Shown: positions 24,297 to 36,620, counted from the stretch's first letter. The stretch: DNA of 64,000 nt from Spiroplasma platyhelix PALS-1 (GCF_021496725.1 NZ_CP051215.1:248001-312000), one strand, 5' to 3'. The notes: generated by a model not told the origin, from the sequence alone. Program-made: numbers and translations.

Positions 24297-26639
24297 ATGA
24301 AAAGGCAAATAAATTTTAAAAAAATGTTGTCATTAATTGGTACAAGTATAGTTGCTGTTCCTGCAGTATTAAGTGTTGTAGCTTGTGGAAATATACAAGT
24401 TGCAGAAAATGGTGAAAAGCCAAAAGAACCAAAAGATTGAACACAAGAAAAGAATTTAGATCAGCAAGTAGTTGATGCAATTAATGGTGTTGATTCTTAT
24501 CAATTAAATGTTTTATTTAATAGTAAATTAGATAATTTAAAGTCACAGATTACTACTAATTTTATTAAAAATCAATTAATAGGAGAAGATAATAAGAGTT
24601 TTAAAGATAATTTATTTACTTTAAATAACATTTTTAACAAACAAAATCAAGAACTAACGGATAAAGATTTAGCAGGTACTGGAATAATTAATGCAAAAAT
24701 TAATTATGATTATGGATCTATTACTAATCAAAGTACTAATATAATAATTGTTGTTACTGTTTCAGATCAGCAAATAGTGGAAGATATTAGTACTAGAAAG
24801 TATTCTAAAACGGTTATTTTAAATAGTGACGTTATTGCTTTAAAAGCATCAATTGATTGTAATTTTATTAAAAATCAATTAGGTGAAAATATTCAGTCAA
24901 CTTTTGATGAAGAAAAATTTAATTTTACTAATATTCTTAATGATAAAGGAACAAATTTATCAAATAGTGATTTAAATGTTAGTAGAACAATTAGTACAAA
25001 AATTATTTACGACTATGGAAAAATTAGTAATCAAAGCGTTAATTTAACTATTAATGTGGGTATTTCAGATCAGCAAGTAGTTGATGCAATTAATGAAAGT
25101 ACCTATACTAAAGATGTTAAGTTTAATAGTGAGATAAATTCCTTAAAGTCAACAATTGATACTAATTTTATTAAAAGTCAGTTAACAGAAGATATTAATA
25201 AGACTTTTAAAGACGATTTATTTACTTTAAATAGAATTATTGATAGTAGAGGTACAGATTTATTAGATAGTGATTTAAATATTAGTAGAACAATTAATGC
25301 AAAAATTATTTATAACTATGGAAAATTTAATAATCAAAGTACTAGTTTAATTATTACTGTTGGCGCTTCAGATCAGCAAGTAGTTGATGCTATTAATAAA
25401 GAGTTATATTTTAAAAATATTAATTTAAATGGTAAAGTAAACGATGTAAAGACACAAATTAATGCTAACTTTATTAAAAATCAGTTAGATAAAAGTACTC
25501 AATCAATTTTTGCTGATGATAAATTTACTTTATTTAATGTTCTTCTTAATAGTAAGAGCACAGATTTGTTAGATAGTGACATAGTTAATAGTGGGACAAT
25601 TGTTGCTAAAATTGTTTATAATTATGGATCTATTACTAATCAAAGTACTAATTTAATAATTTCTGTTACTGTTTCAGATCAACAAATAGTTGATGCAATT
25701 AATGAAAGTTCATATTCAACAAATGTGGAATTGAATAGTAAAGTAAGTGATTTAAAAACAATAATTACTTCTAATTTTATTAAAGATAAATTACCTGAAG
25801 AAATTGCGGATGTTTTTAAAGATAGTTCGTTTACTTTAAATAAAATCACTAATGATAAGAATATGGAACTATCATATAATGATTTTAAAGTTCCTGGAAG
25901 AATTAATGCAGAAATTAATTATAATTATGGTAAATTTAGAAATCAAAGTACTAATTTAATTATTGATATTAAAGAAAATCGTGCTTCATTAACTGATGTT
26001 TTTAAGGATTTCAATTTTAAAGATTTAAGAGATGTTGAAGGATTTTTAGATTCTAATGATTTAAAAAATATTACTACTCAAATTGAAAAGTATTTAGGTA
26101 AATCTTTAGATGAAGCAGGTTTAATTTTAGAAAATCAAAAAGCTACTTCAATTCTTTTAAAAGCAAAATCAGATGCTAAGGATTATCAAGGTGAAGTGAC
26201 ATTAACTTGAAATTTAAAATTATTTGAAGCTTTAGGTCAACCACTTTTAAGTAGTACTGATGAATCTGTTCGTAAAGGAATTAAATTATATATTTATTTA
26301 GATCATCAAGATAATCAAGTTAAAGCTTTTGATTTACCAGGATATAAAGATGCACTAACAGTAGTTGGTTATGCTAATAGTCTAACAAATCCAAGAACTC
26401 ATAATTTTTCGTTTTCTAATAATAAAGGAGTTAATAAATCATTTAATATTTATTCTAGAGATTTATCTTCAGTTCTTCCATCAAGATTTGGTAGTTTTGA
26501 CTTTACTAATGGTATTCAAGTTACATTAAATCCTACTACAGCACCTTATTACAAAGGAGTATTTAACAAAAATAGTAATAGATGAGTTACTTCATCAAAA
26601 AGAACTTATTTTATTGATCATCTTGGCAATGTTAATTAA
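24297..26639 (+). CDS. large lipoprotein with five tandem modules
   Basis: A 780-residue lipoprotein: signal peptide with lipobox SVVACG (Cys about 31), then five tandem modules of 101-102 residues, each opening with DQQ(V/I)V(D/E) (residues 55, 157, 258, 359, 461) and closing with an Asn-Gln-Ser-rich strand (YNYGKFNNQSTSLIITV). A distinct C-terminal domain (about 565-780) follows, which is also present in the two lipoprotein genes at 26.8 and 30.3 kb. The repeats look like stacked beta/alpha surface domains. GGGAGGT precedes the ATG. No enzyme motif is seen; a variable-length adhesin or surface coat is inferred. The regular repeat invites size variation by recombination. Confidence 0.85.
24459..25976 (+). 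repeat. five tandem ~303-306-bp coding repeats
   Basis: Units begin at 24459, 24765, 25068, 25371 and 25677, giving periods of 306, 303, 303 and 306 bp. Each begins with the DQQ(V/I)V codons. Copies are clearly related but diverged, unlike the perfect duplication in the lipoprotein gene at 30.3 kb. Confidence 0.85.
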
Positions 26640-27381
26640 TAAGTTTAAAATAGAAATAAAAAAATATATCGTATGATATATTTTTTTATAAGTCTTGATA
26701 ATTATAGAAAAAAAAGAATTAAATATAAAAGAAATATCGTATTTAACAAAATTTGGAGGGTTTTTATATGATGAAAATGAATTTTAAAAAAATGTTAGCA
26801 TCAATTGGTTTATTAACTATTGTTGTTCCTGGAACATTAAGTGTTGTAGCTTGTGGTAACAAAGAAGTAGAAAATACTGATCGAAAATAGTAGAGGCAAT
26901 TAATAAGGTTAGGTATTTAGGAAAATTTAATATTAATTCTAGTGTTGATGAAGTTAATAGTTTAGTAACTAGTCAAAAATTTATTAAAGATGAATTAACT
27001 GATGATGTAGCAAATGCCTTTAAATATAATTTATTTAAGTTTGAAAAAATTACTGTTGATAGTAATGATTTAAATGAAGAGGATTTAACAAAAGTTGCTG
27101 ATATTAGTGCTGAAATTAACTATAGTTATGGCAAGATTAGTAAACAGAAAACTAAATTAACAATTAATGTTAGAGATACTAGGCTTAAATTAACTGATGT
27201 ATTTAATTATTTTCAATTTAGAGATCAAAAGGATGTTGAAGGATTTACAGATAATAATGATGTAGCTAATATTACTACTCAAATTGAAAAGTATTTAGGT
27301 AAATCTTTAGATGAAGCAGGTTTAATTTTAGAAAATCAAAAAGCTACTTCAATTCTTTTAAAAGCAAAATCAGATGCTAAG
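26067..27381 (+). repeat. 114-bp identical block in two lipoprotein genes
   Basis: Positions 26067-26180 and 27268-27381 are identical over 114 bp, encoding ITTQIEKYLGKSLDEAG and the next residues, while flanking codons have diverged. The interval given spans both copies. Confidence 0.85.
26658..26687 (+). terminator. intrinsic terminator
   Basis: AAAAAAATATATC / GATATATTTTTTT stem with a GTAT loop after the five-repeat lipoprotein gene. Confidence 0.85.
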
Positions 27382-27837
27382 AATTATAAAGGTGAAGTAA
27401 CATTAAATTGAAATTTAAAATTATTAGAACTTTGAGGAACAAATTTTGAAGAAACTACTGATTCATATATTCGTGAAGGACTTAAATTATATTTCTACTT
27501 AGATTATCAAGATAATCACATTAAAGTTTTTGATGTAGCAGCATATAAAGGTGTAAATGGTGTACCTATGATTCATGAAGGACCACCATACTCTGAGTCT
27601 CATAGTTTTTATTTTGCTAACAACAAAGGTATTAACAAAGAATTTGGCATTAGTTCGGGTTCTTTAACTTTTGAAGTTCCAGCATTATTTAATAGTTTTG
27701 ATTTTACTAATGGTGTTCAACTTATATTAAATTCTGAAGAACGCGATTATACTAAAATATTTCAAAAAGAGACTGGTCAGTGAGTTGCAATTTCAAAAGA
27801 AGACTATTCTATTGATTATTTTGGAAATATTAATTAA
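26768..27837 (+). pseudogene. frameshifted lipoprotein gene
   Basis: The first 40 codons encode a normal lipoprotein start (SVVACGNKEVENTDRK) and then hit TAG at 26888. The protein continues in another frame from 26887 as IVEAINKVRYLGKFNINS through one module and the shared C-terminal domain to the stop at 27835. Restoring one A after GATC (GATC-A-GAAAATAGTA) would give the DQKIVEAIN motif of the paralogues, so this is a one-base deletion at a known motif. TTTGGAGGG precedes the ATG. Either a decayed gene, a phase-variable off state, or a sequencing error. Intact length would be about 356 residues. Confidence 0.8.
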
Positions 27838-27858
27838 TGAATTTTAGAAATTAAAAAT

Positions 27859-27891
27859 AAAAAAGTCTTACTAAATAGTAAGACTTTTTTT
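27859..27891. terminator. bidirectional terminator
   Basis: AAAAAAGTCTTACT / AGTAAGACTTTTTT with an AAAT loop, between the convergent lipoprotein pseudogene and the GNAT gene; T-rich on both strands. Confidence 0.85.
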
Positions 27892-27896
27892 AATCA

Positions 27897-28325
27897 CTAG
27901 TTAATGTTTTTTTCCATTAGATAGTGTTCGATGTTTGAATCAATAAATGGTTCTGAGCATATTTGGTAGCCAAGTTTTTTATAGAATGGTACAACTTGGA
28001 CTTGAGCACTTAACATGGTACCTTTAAATCCTTGTGTTTGTGCTTCTTTTTCAGCATGAAGCATTAACTTTTCGCCAATTTTTTTGCCACGATAAGGTTT
28101 TAAAACACACACTCTTTCAATTTTAAGCTTATTTTTATATGCTCTTGTTCGACAAGTTGCTACTGGTCTATTTTTTAAGTTATAGACAAGATAGTGAGTA
28201 GATGTAGTATCGTACTCATCTACTTCTTCAGAAAGCGGTACTTTTTGTTCGTTGATGAAAACTGCTTCTCTAATTCGTAAAGCTTGATTCATCATTTTTT
28301 GATTATGAACAATTTTAATTTTCAC
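27897..28325 (-). CDS. GNAT family N-acetyltransferase
   Basis: A 142-residue GNAT protein of the YjcF/ElaA type. The N-terminal part (MNQALRIREAVFINEQKVP) is characteristic of that branch, motif A is CVLKPYRGKKIGEKLM (acetyl-CoA pyrophosphate loop), and motif B is FYKKLGYQICSEPFID. Substrate unknown. The start is a GTG at 28325, with GGGAGG seven bases upstream. It is monocistronic and convergent with the neighbouring lipoprotein gene, with which it shares a terminator. Confidence 0.88.
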   Translation of the reverse strand: MKIKIVHNQKMMNQALRIREAVFINEQKVPLSEEVDEYDTTSTHYLVYNLKNRPVATCRTRAYKNKLKIERVCVLKPYRGKKIGEKLMLHAEKEAQTQGFKGTMLSAQVQVVPFYKKLGYQICSEPFIDSNIEHYLMEKNIN

Positions 28326-28536
28326 TAATATCCTCCCTTAAGAATTTTGTTTAAATAATTTTATCATTATTTGTTTAAGAACCTTGCTTAAAACTCATTC
28401 TTAATAATTAGAAATAATATTATATCTAATTTTAGTAATTTTGTAAACTTTCTATTAAGGTAGGAGAGTAGATATTAAAATGGATGAAGAACCTTTATAA
28501 GTTTTCTTTAGCTATTATATAATTATGTTGATTATG

Positions 28537-28562
28537 TTGACATGAAAAAGAAAAAATGCAAG
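28537..28562 (+). promoter_or_regulatory. promoter of the propeller lipoprotein gene
   Basis: ATTATGTTGACA (-35 TTGACA at 28537-28542) is shared with the next lipoprotein gene's promoter. The -10 is unclear: 17 bp downstream reads AAGTAT, a TATAAT lies 6 bp farther. The rest of the 28326-28611 gap is AT-rich without a gene. Confidence 0.5.
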
Positions 28563-28611
28563 TATTATAATATCAATAATATTTTAAGTGATAGTGGCGG
28601 CGTGATAATTT

Positions 28612-30141
28612 ATGAAAGAAAAAATGAATTTTAAAAAAATGTTGGCCATGATTGGTTCTTTAGCTATTATAATTCCAGGTTCTTTAAGCGTTGTGGCTTG
28701 TGGTTCAAACGAAACAGCAGCCCCAAAAACTGAATTAAGTGAAGTTATTAAAACTACAGAAGTTGATGGAAATATCGCTAATGAAAAAGATATCGTGCTT
28801 GCAGAAGTTATTAAGTTAAATTCTAAGTTAACAGATAAAGATATTGAAATTACAGATTTTAATAAAGCAACAGAAAATGCAACTGGTTTAGCAAAGATTG
28901 TAGCAAAAGCAAATAGTAAATATACTGGTGAGGTTAGCATCACAATTAGTAAATTAGAAGATAACAAAAGTGATGAAATTATTAAAGAAATTAATGATGG
29001 TGATTATACAACAACAGTTAATTTTAAAAGTTCAATTGTAGAGTTAAAGGCTTCCATTGATGAAGAATTTATTAAGAGCAAATTGTCTGAAGAAATTGCG
29101 AATTATTTTAAAAAAGATTTATTTGACTTAAAAACAATTACTAATGATAAAGATGAAATTCTAACAGATGAAAATTTTGAAACTGTTGGCAGTTTTGAAG
29201 CAAGAATTGTTTATAGTTATGCTAAATCAGCAAATCAAAGCACTAAATTAATAATTACTGTTGATGAAGCTCAAATTGCTGATAAATTTGAGTTAAATGA
29301 TGGTAATGTAAATACATTAATTCAGGCTAAGAATGGTAAATTATATGCAGGAACTGACAATGGTAACATTTGAGAAATTGATTTAAGTAATAATGAAAAA
29401 AGCAAAAAATACCAATTAAATAATGAACATATATATACATTAATTCAGGCTAAGAATGGTAAATTATATGCAGGAACTGTTAAATCTAGTATTTGAGAAA
29501 TTAATTTAGAAGATAATACAGTTCTAAAAATTCTTAATGATTGACCAGGTGCAGATCATCGCGATATTGCAACTTTAATTGAAGGATTAGATGGTAAATT
29601 GTACGCTGGTAGTGGTATTGGAAATGTTTGAGAAATTGACTTAAAAGATCTTGAAAATCCAACAAAATATCGTTTATTAGATTGAAGTTTTGTTAATACT
29701 TTAGTTCAAGCTTCAAATGGTAAATTGTATGCTGGTACAACTGATGGTAATTTATGAGAGATTGATTTTACTGCTACTGAAGTTAAAACTCCAAAATTTA
29801 GTTTTGAAAATAAAAGTAATTCAATTTTAGATATGAAAGAAATTGCTGATGACAAATTAGTTTTAACTACAAAAGATAAAATTTATCAATTTAATTTGAA
29901 TAGTAATGAAATGTCTGAAGTACTTAATTTAGAAGAAGGGCACATTTTTTCTTTAGTTCAAGGAACCAACCAAGAGATATATGTTGCAACAGAAAAAGGA
30001 AATATTTATGAACTTGATTTAGATGCTAAGAGCATAAAGAATTCCTATCAACTAAATGCTTCAGTATATTCATTAGTGATAATTGATAAAGTTCTTTATG
30101 CAGGGACAAAAACTAGTGTGTGAGAATTAGCAATTGTATAG
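28612..30141 (+). CDS. lipoprotein with beta-propeller-like repeats
   Basis: A 509-residue lipoprotein. The signal peptide ends in SVVACGS (Cys about 27). Residues 30-125 carry one TELSEVIKTTEVDGNIAN module also found in the neighbouring lipoprotein; 125-225 carry one module like those of the five-repeat gene. From about 228 to the end, repeats of roughly 40-45 residues of the type LIQAKNGKLYAGTDNGNIWE recur six or seven times, as in WD40/PQQ-like or ligand-sensor propellers. So the gene joins modules from two families to a propeller. No good Shine-Dalgarno is seen before the ATG at 28612; the ATG at 28624 is an alternative. Role unknown; surface binding is inferred. Confidence 0.85.
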
Positions 30142-30143
30142 TT

Positions 30144-30174
30144 AAAAAACTACTCCTTTAGTGAGTAGTTTTTT
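30144..30174 (+). terminator. intrinsic terminator
   Basis: AAAAAACTACTC / GAGTAGTTTTTT stem, 7-base loop. Confidence 0.88.
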
Positions 30175-30210
30175 AATTATATTTTGGAATTTTAGTTCTC
30201 ATTTATTATG

Positions 30211-30239
30211 TTGACACAGCAAGAGAAAAATGAGATAAT
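30211..30239 (+). promoter_or_regulatory. promoter of the duplicated-module lipoprotein gene
   Basis: Consensus TTGACA (30211-30216) and GATAAT (30234-30239) with a 17-bp spacer. The preceding TTATG matches the promoter of the upstream paralogue. Confidence 0.75.
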
Positions 30240-30278
30240 ATACTTATATTTTTTATTGGTTATGGAGACTTGAAATTT

Positions 30279-31727
30279 ATGAAAGAAAAAATGAAATTTA
30301 AAAAAATGTTAGCCCTAGTTGGATCTTTAGCTATTGTAGTTCCAACTTCTTTAACTGTTGTGGCTTGTGGTTCAAAGGAAACAGAAGCACCTAAAACTGA
30401 GTTAAGTGAAGTTGTTAAAACTATAGAAGTTGATGGGAACATTGCTAATGATGCAGTTAAAGTTCTTGAAGAAATAGAAGCAAAAAATTTAGAAGTGAAG
30501 GGTGCTATTGAAATTAATGATTTTAAAGCAGCAACACAAATTCAAAATGGATCAGCAGTTGTTAGAGCAAAGGCAAATACTAAGTTTACTGGTGAAGTAA
30601 TTATTACTATTAAATCTTTAGATAAAACTGAGTTAAGTGAAGTTGTTAAAACTATAGAAGTTGATGGGAACATTGCTAATGATGCAGTTAAAGTTCTTGA
30701 AGAAATAGAAGCAAAAAATTTAGAAGTGAAGGGTGCTATTGAAATTAATGATTTTAAAGCAGCAACACAAATTCAAAATGGATCAGCAGTTGTTAGAGCA
30801 AAGGCAAATACTAAGTTTACTGGTGAAGTAATTATTACTATTAAATCTTTAGATAAAACTGAGTTAAGCGATGTGATTAAGAATACAGAAGTTGATGGGA
30901 ACATTGCTAATGATGCAGCTAAAGTTCTTGAAGAAATAGAAGCAAAAAATTCAGAAGTGAATGGTGCTATTGAAATTAATGATTTTAAAGCAGCAACAAA
31001 TTTAGAAAATGGTTCAGCAATAATTTCAGCTAAATCAAATACTAAGTTTACTGGTAAGGTAAATATCATTGTTACAACCATCAAACTTCAATTGAGTGAA
31101 GTATTTAGTAATTTTAAATTTACTGATGAAAAAAATGTTCAAGGTTTTTTAGATAATAATAATTTAGATAGTATTACTAATAAAATTTTGAGTCATATTG
31201 GTGCTTCAAGTTTAGATGAAGCAGGTTTAAGTTTAGAAAATCATTCAAGTAACTCAATTCTTGTGAAAGCGAAACCAGATTCTAAATATCGAGGAGATGT
31301 AAAATTAACTTGAAATTTAAAATTGTTTGAAATTTCAGGAATTGGTGCAAATGCAAGCAATGTTAATATTAAAAATGGACTTAAAGGATATATTTATTTA
31401 GATAGTACAACTAATAAAATTAAATTTTTTGATGTTGTAAAATATTTTCAAAAAGCATCTGTTCAAGTACATCAAAATTTTATTAAGTATCATACTTTTA
31501 ATTTTTCTGGACAAAAAGACTTTACTTTTAATGGAAGAACCTGAGTTGATAATCTTCCAAACATATTTGGTAGTTTAGAATTTATTCCAGGAAGTAAGAT
31601 TACTGTGGATAGTCCAGAATTACACAGAATTCTAGTATTTGATAAAAGTACTAATAAATGACAAGGACTAACTAAAAAAACAGAATTTATTTTGAATGAA
31701 TTAGGTGACTTGACTAAAAGCAATTAA
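30279..31727 (+). CDS. lipoprotein with perfect internal duplication
   Basis: A 482-residue lipoprotein: lipobox TVVACGS (Cys about 27), then three copies of a 77-residue module starting TELS(E/D)V and ending KFTGEVIITIKSLDK, then the C-terminal domain shared with the 24.3 and 26.8 kb genes (LDEAGLSLENHSSNSILVKA). Copies 1 and 2 are identical at the DNA level, copy 3 has diverged. The ATG at 30279 has GGAG 11 bases upstream; a TTG at 30270 is too close to it. Read through TGA codons as Trp in the C-terminal domain. The perfect duplication implies recent expansion and probable size variation among strains. Surface role inferred. Confidence 0.86.
30393..30854 (+). repeat. perfect 231-bp tandem duplication
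   Basis: Units 30393-30623 and 30624-30854 are identical base for base (77 codons each); a third, diverged unit begins at 30855. In frame, so copy-number change would preserve the protein. Confidence 0.92.
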
Positions 31728-31733
31728 AGCTAA

Positions 31734-31767
31734 TAAAAAAACTATTCTTTTACAGAGTAGTTTTTTT
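31734..31767 (+). terminator. intrinsic terminator
   Basis: AAAAAAACTATTCT / AGAGTAGTTTTTTT stem (one wobble), TTTAC loop. Confidence 0.85.
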
Positions 31768-31915
31768 ATTGTGTTTTTTTTGTAGTTAATTTTTATGATA
31801 AGCTGATATTCTTATCATTTTTTTATTTTGAAACCTTATTTAATAATTTTTAGTATAATGATATTATTGTTTAATAGAATTTTAAAAAAGATTTCTTTAA
31901 GAAAGTAGGAATATA

Positions 31916-32698
31916 ATGTCTTCTGAAAATGATTATTGTGTCATTGGTTTAGGAAAGTTTGGAATGTCAGTTGTTAGAACTCTAGAAGAATTAGGTAAGG
32001 TTTGTTTGGCGATTGATAAGAATGAAGAACGTGTACAATTAGCAGCAAATATTGCTAGTGAAGTTTTGATTTTAGATTCAACAAATCGTAATGCTTTAGA
32101 AGATGCTGGGATTTATAAAATTAAGAACATCATCATTGCTGTGGGATCAGATTTAGCAGCTTCAGTTGTTACAGCAGTTCAAATTTTAAATTTACAAAAA
32201 GAATATAATGATGGTACTGAAATTAATATTGTTGCTAAGGCTGTTGATAGCACTCATCAATTGCTTTTACAAGCGATTGGCATAAATAATATCATTCTTC
32301 CTGAAATAGAAGCTGGTAGAAGAGCAGCTTATCGAGCAATCTGAAAGTTAGGATTAGATCTAACAACAGTTGATGAAAAGCATTCGATTGTTAATGTTAC
32401 AGTTAAGAATATTCGTTTGACAAATAAGAAGTTAGAAACATTAAAAATTCCTAATACTTATAACATCAATCTAATTGCTATTAAAAGAGATAATAAAGTT
32501 ATCATTCCTCGTAGTGATGAAAGACTGTTCTTAAATGATGAAGTACTTTTCATTGGCAAGAATGACAACATTAGTCGAGTTTACAATGATTTTAATTTAA
32601 ATATTGGACCTTCAACAATAATTAAAGAAAAGGCCCAAAAGGTTAAGAAAAAAATTAAAAAACGTAAGAAAAGTTTATTTAAGAAAAAGAAACGTTAG
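31916..32698 (+). CDS. ktrA: TrkA/KtrA family K+ channel regulatory subunit
   Basis: A 260-residue protein with an RCK_N/TrkA_N nucleotide-binding domain (GLGKFGMSVVRTLEELG dinucleotide loop at about residues 11-27, then Asp34 of CLAIDKNEE) and a TrkA_C domain (TNKKLETLKIPNTYNINLIAIKR, DEVLFIGK). The last 25 residues are almost pure Lys/Arg. It gates potassium uptake by a KtrB/TrkH membrane partner according to ATP/ADP or c-di-AMP binding; no such partner is encoded nearby. GTAGGA precedes the ATG, and a TATAAT (31854-31859) lies upstream with a poor -35. The extreme basic tail is unusual for the family. Confidence 0.88.
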
Positions 32699-32730
32699 CA
32701 ATTAGTTTTAAGTTTTTTAGTTGTTTTTTA
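32699..32730 (+). terminator. probable weak terminator
   Basis: CAATTAG / TTAGTTG stem with two wobble pairs and an 11-base loop, then six T, directly after the ktrA stop. Confidence 0.5.
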
Positions 32731-32782
32731 AAATAATTTACGATAGAATGGATTTATTAGATAAGTATAATTAAGTTTGTTT

Positions 32783-32946
32783 TTTAGAGAGAGTGAGATT
32801 GGTGCAATCACTTAAATTACTTAATTAGAAGCTACTAAGATTTGACAAAATTAATAAACTAATTGAGAGCTTTGGTATTTAAAATACTGAAGAATTAGGA
32901 TGGTACCGCGTTGAACAAACGTTCCTAAATTTAGGAACGTTTTTTA
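32783..32946 (+). promoter_or_regulatory. T-box leader of alaS
   Basis: The leader carries the T-box sequence AGGATGGTACCGCG (32896-32909), whose TGGT bulge can pair with the ACCA end of uncharged tRNA-Ala, and a following terminator AACGTTCCTAAATTTAGGAACGTT plus T run (32917-32944). A GCT alanine codon in TAGAAGCTACT (near 32829) is a candidate specifier. Uncharged tRNA-Ala would favour the antiterminator and raise alaS expression. A TATAAT at 32766-32771 is the likely -10. Confidence 0.88.
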
Positions 32947-32968
32947 TTTTTAAAAAGGAGATCAAACA

Positions 32969-35695
<2,727 letters not shown>

Positions 35696-35704
35696 AAGAG
35701 AACT

Positions 35705-35735
35705 AAAAATGGTTAGCTCAAACTAACCATTTTTT
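35705..35735. terminator. bidirectional terminator alaS/spx-like
   Basis: AAAAATGGTTAG / CTAACCATTTTT stem with a 6-base loop between convergent genes. The minus-strand gene's stop codon overlaps its T tract. Confidence 0.88.
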
Positions 35736-36129
35736 AAAAAAATTCACATTGTTCATTATTCTCGTTGTTGCTATCGTTTCTTAAAAATATTTCAATTTCA
35801 TCTTCATTGTAACCAATTTGCAGTCTTTCTTTATTTTCCTGTAAAATAAGTGGACGTTTTAAAACTGTTGGTGAAGTACTAATTAAATGATAAATTTGAG
35901 AAAGTTTTAAACTTTCAATATTAAACACATGGTGTTTAATTAGTTTAGCTCTTGATGAAATAATATCATTTATGCCATTAGTAGCAAATCGTAATAAAAC
36001 TTTGATTTCACTTTCAGTTAGTGGTTCTTTAATAATATTTCTTTTGATGTAAGAAATATTATTTTTGTCGAAAAATTGCATTACTTTCTTTGAAGATAGA
36101 CAACTAGGAGAAACATACACCTTTATCAT
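35734..36129 (-). CDS. Spx/ArsC family regulator
   Basis: A 131-residue thioredoxin-fold protein of the ArsC/Spx family. The N-terminus has VSPSCLSSKK, so the redox site is Cys10-X-X-Ser13 rather than the CXXC of Bacillus Spx; the conserved distal loop TSPTVLKRPLILQENKERLQIGYNEDEI is typical. Spx proteins bind the RNA polymerase alpha subunit and redirect transcription in oxidative stress; the CXXS form occurs in some paralogues (MgsR- and YusI-like vary). The acidic C-terminal tail ends QCEFF. Monocistronic, divergent from mgtA. Regulator versus reductase cannot be decided from sequence alone. Confidence 0.8.
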   Translation of the reverse strand: MIKVYVSPSCLSSKKVMQFFDKNNISYIKRNIIKEPLTESEIKVLLRFATNGINDIISSRAKLIKHHVFNIESLKLSQIYHLISTSPTVLKRPLILQENKERLQIGYNEDEIEIFLRNDSNNENNEQCEFF

Positions 36130-36321
36130 ATTTCTTTACCCTTAAATTTTCATAAAACCAATTTTTAATATGTTTTTAAAAGATATGTTTTTTAAATTAA
36201 AATTGCTTTATTTATCATCCTTTCTTTTCTTTTTACCCTATTTTGTTTACTTGAAAACAATAGTATCACTTTTAAATATTATTTGTTGTTTAATAAAAAA
36301 TGGAAATTTTTAGTTAAATAA

Positions 36322-36350
36322 TTGTTAATTGATTAAATTTTTGTTATAAA
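36322..36350 (+). promoter_or_regulatory. promoter of the M-box/mgtA transcript
   Basis: TTGTTA (-35, 36322-36327) and TATAAA (-10, 36345-36350), 17-bp spacer, 34 bases before the riboswitch. Confidence 0.65.
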
Positions 36351-36383
36351 TAAGGTAAATAAATTAAATAAGTAATTTTATTC

Positions 36384-36589
36384 TGTTAGGTGAGGCTACT
36401 TTATGGATATATGCTGCTACCCACCTTTTGTCTAAAGACAAAAAACTGGGTGAACAACTCTTGTCGGATTAAGGCTTGAGTTAATGTAGCTGACTTTCAA
36501 AAGTCAAAGTTGTAAAGTGCTAAAGCTCAACGTGGAGAATAAATTCTTTTTCAGTGAGTCAGGATTTATTCGATAATAAGTCCTTTTTT
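36384..36589 (+). promoter_or_regulatory. M-box (Mg2+) riboswitch
   Basis: Sequence blocks match the M-box/ykoK leader: GTTAGGTGAGGC, GGATATATGCTGCTACCC, GGGTGAACAACTC, TTGTCGGATTAAGGCTTGAG, GTAGCTGAC and GTAAAGTGCTAAAGCTCAACG. The expression platform is visible: terminator GGATTTATT-CGAT-AATAAGTCC plus six T (36562-36589), and an alternative pairing of GAATAAAT (36537-36544) with ATTTATTC (36564-36571) that would prevent it. High Mg2+ should favour the terminator and shut off mgtA. Confidence 0.92.
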
Positions 36590-36620
36590 AATTTTTTTAA
36601 AAAATCATATGAGGTGTAAA

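Noticed and set aside
24459-25976. A CRISPR array or satellite repeat
   Set aside because: The periodicity is in coding frame, units are 101-102 codons long and diverged, and there is no repeat-spacer structure.
28326-28611. A small gene in the gap before the propeller lipoprotein
   Set aside because: Only short open stretches without ribosome-binding sites are present; the region holds promoter elements instead.
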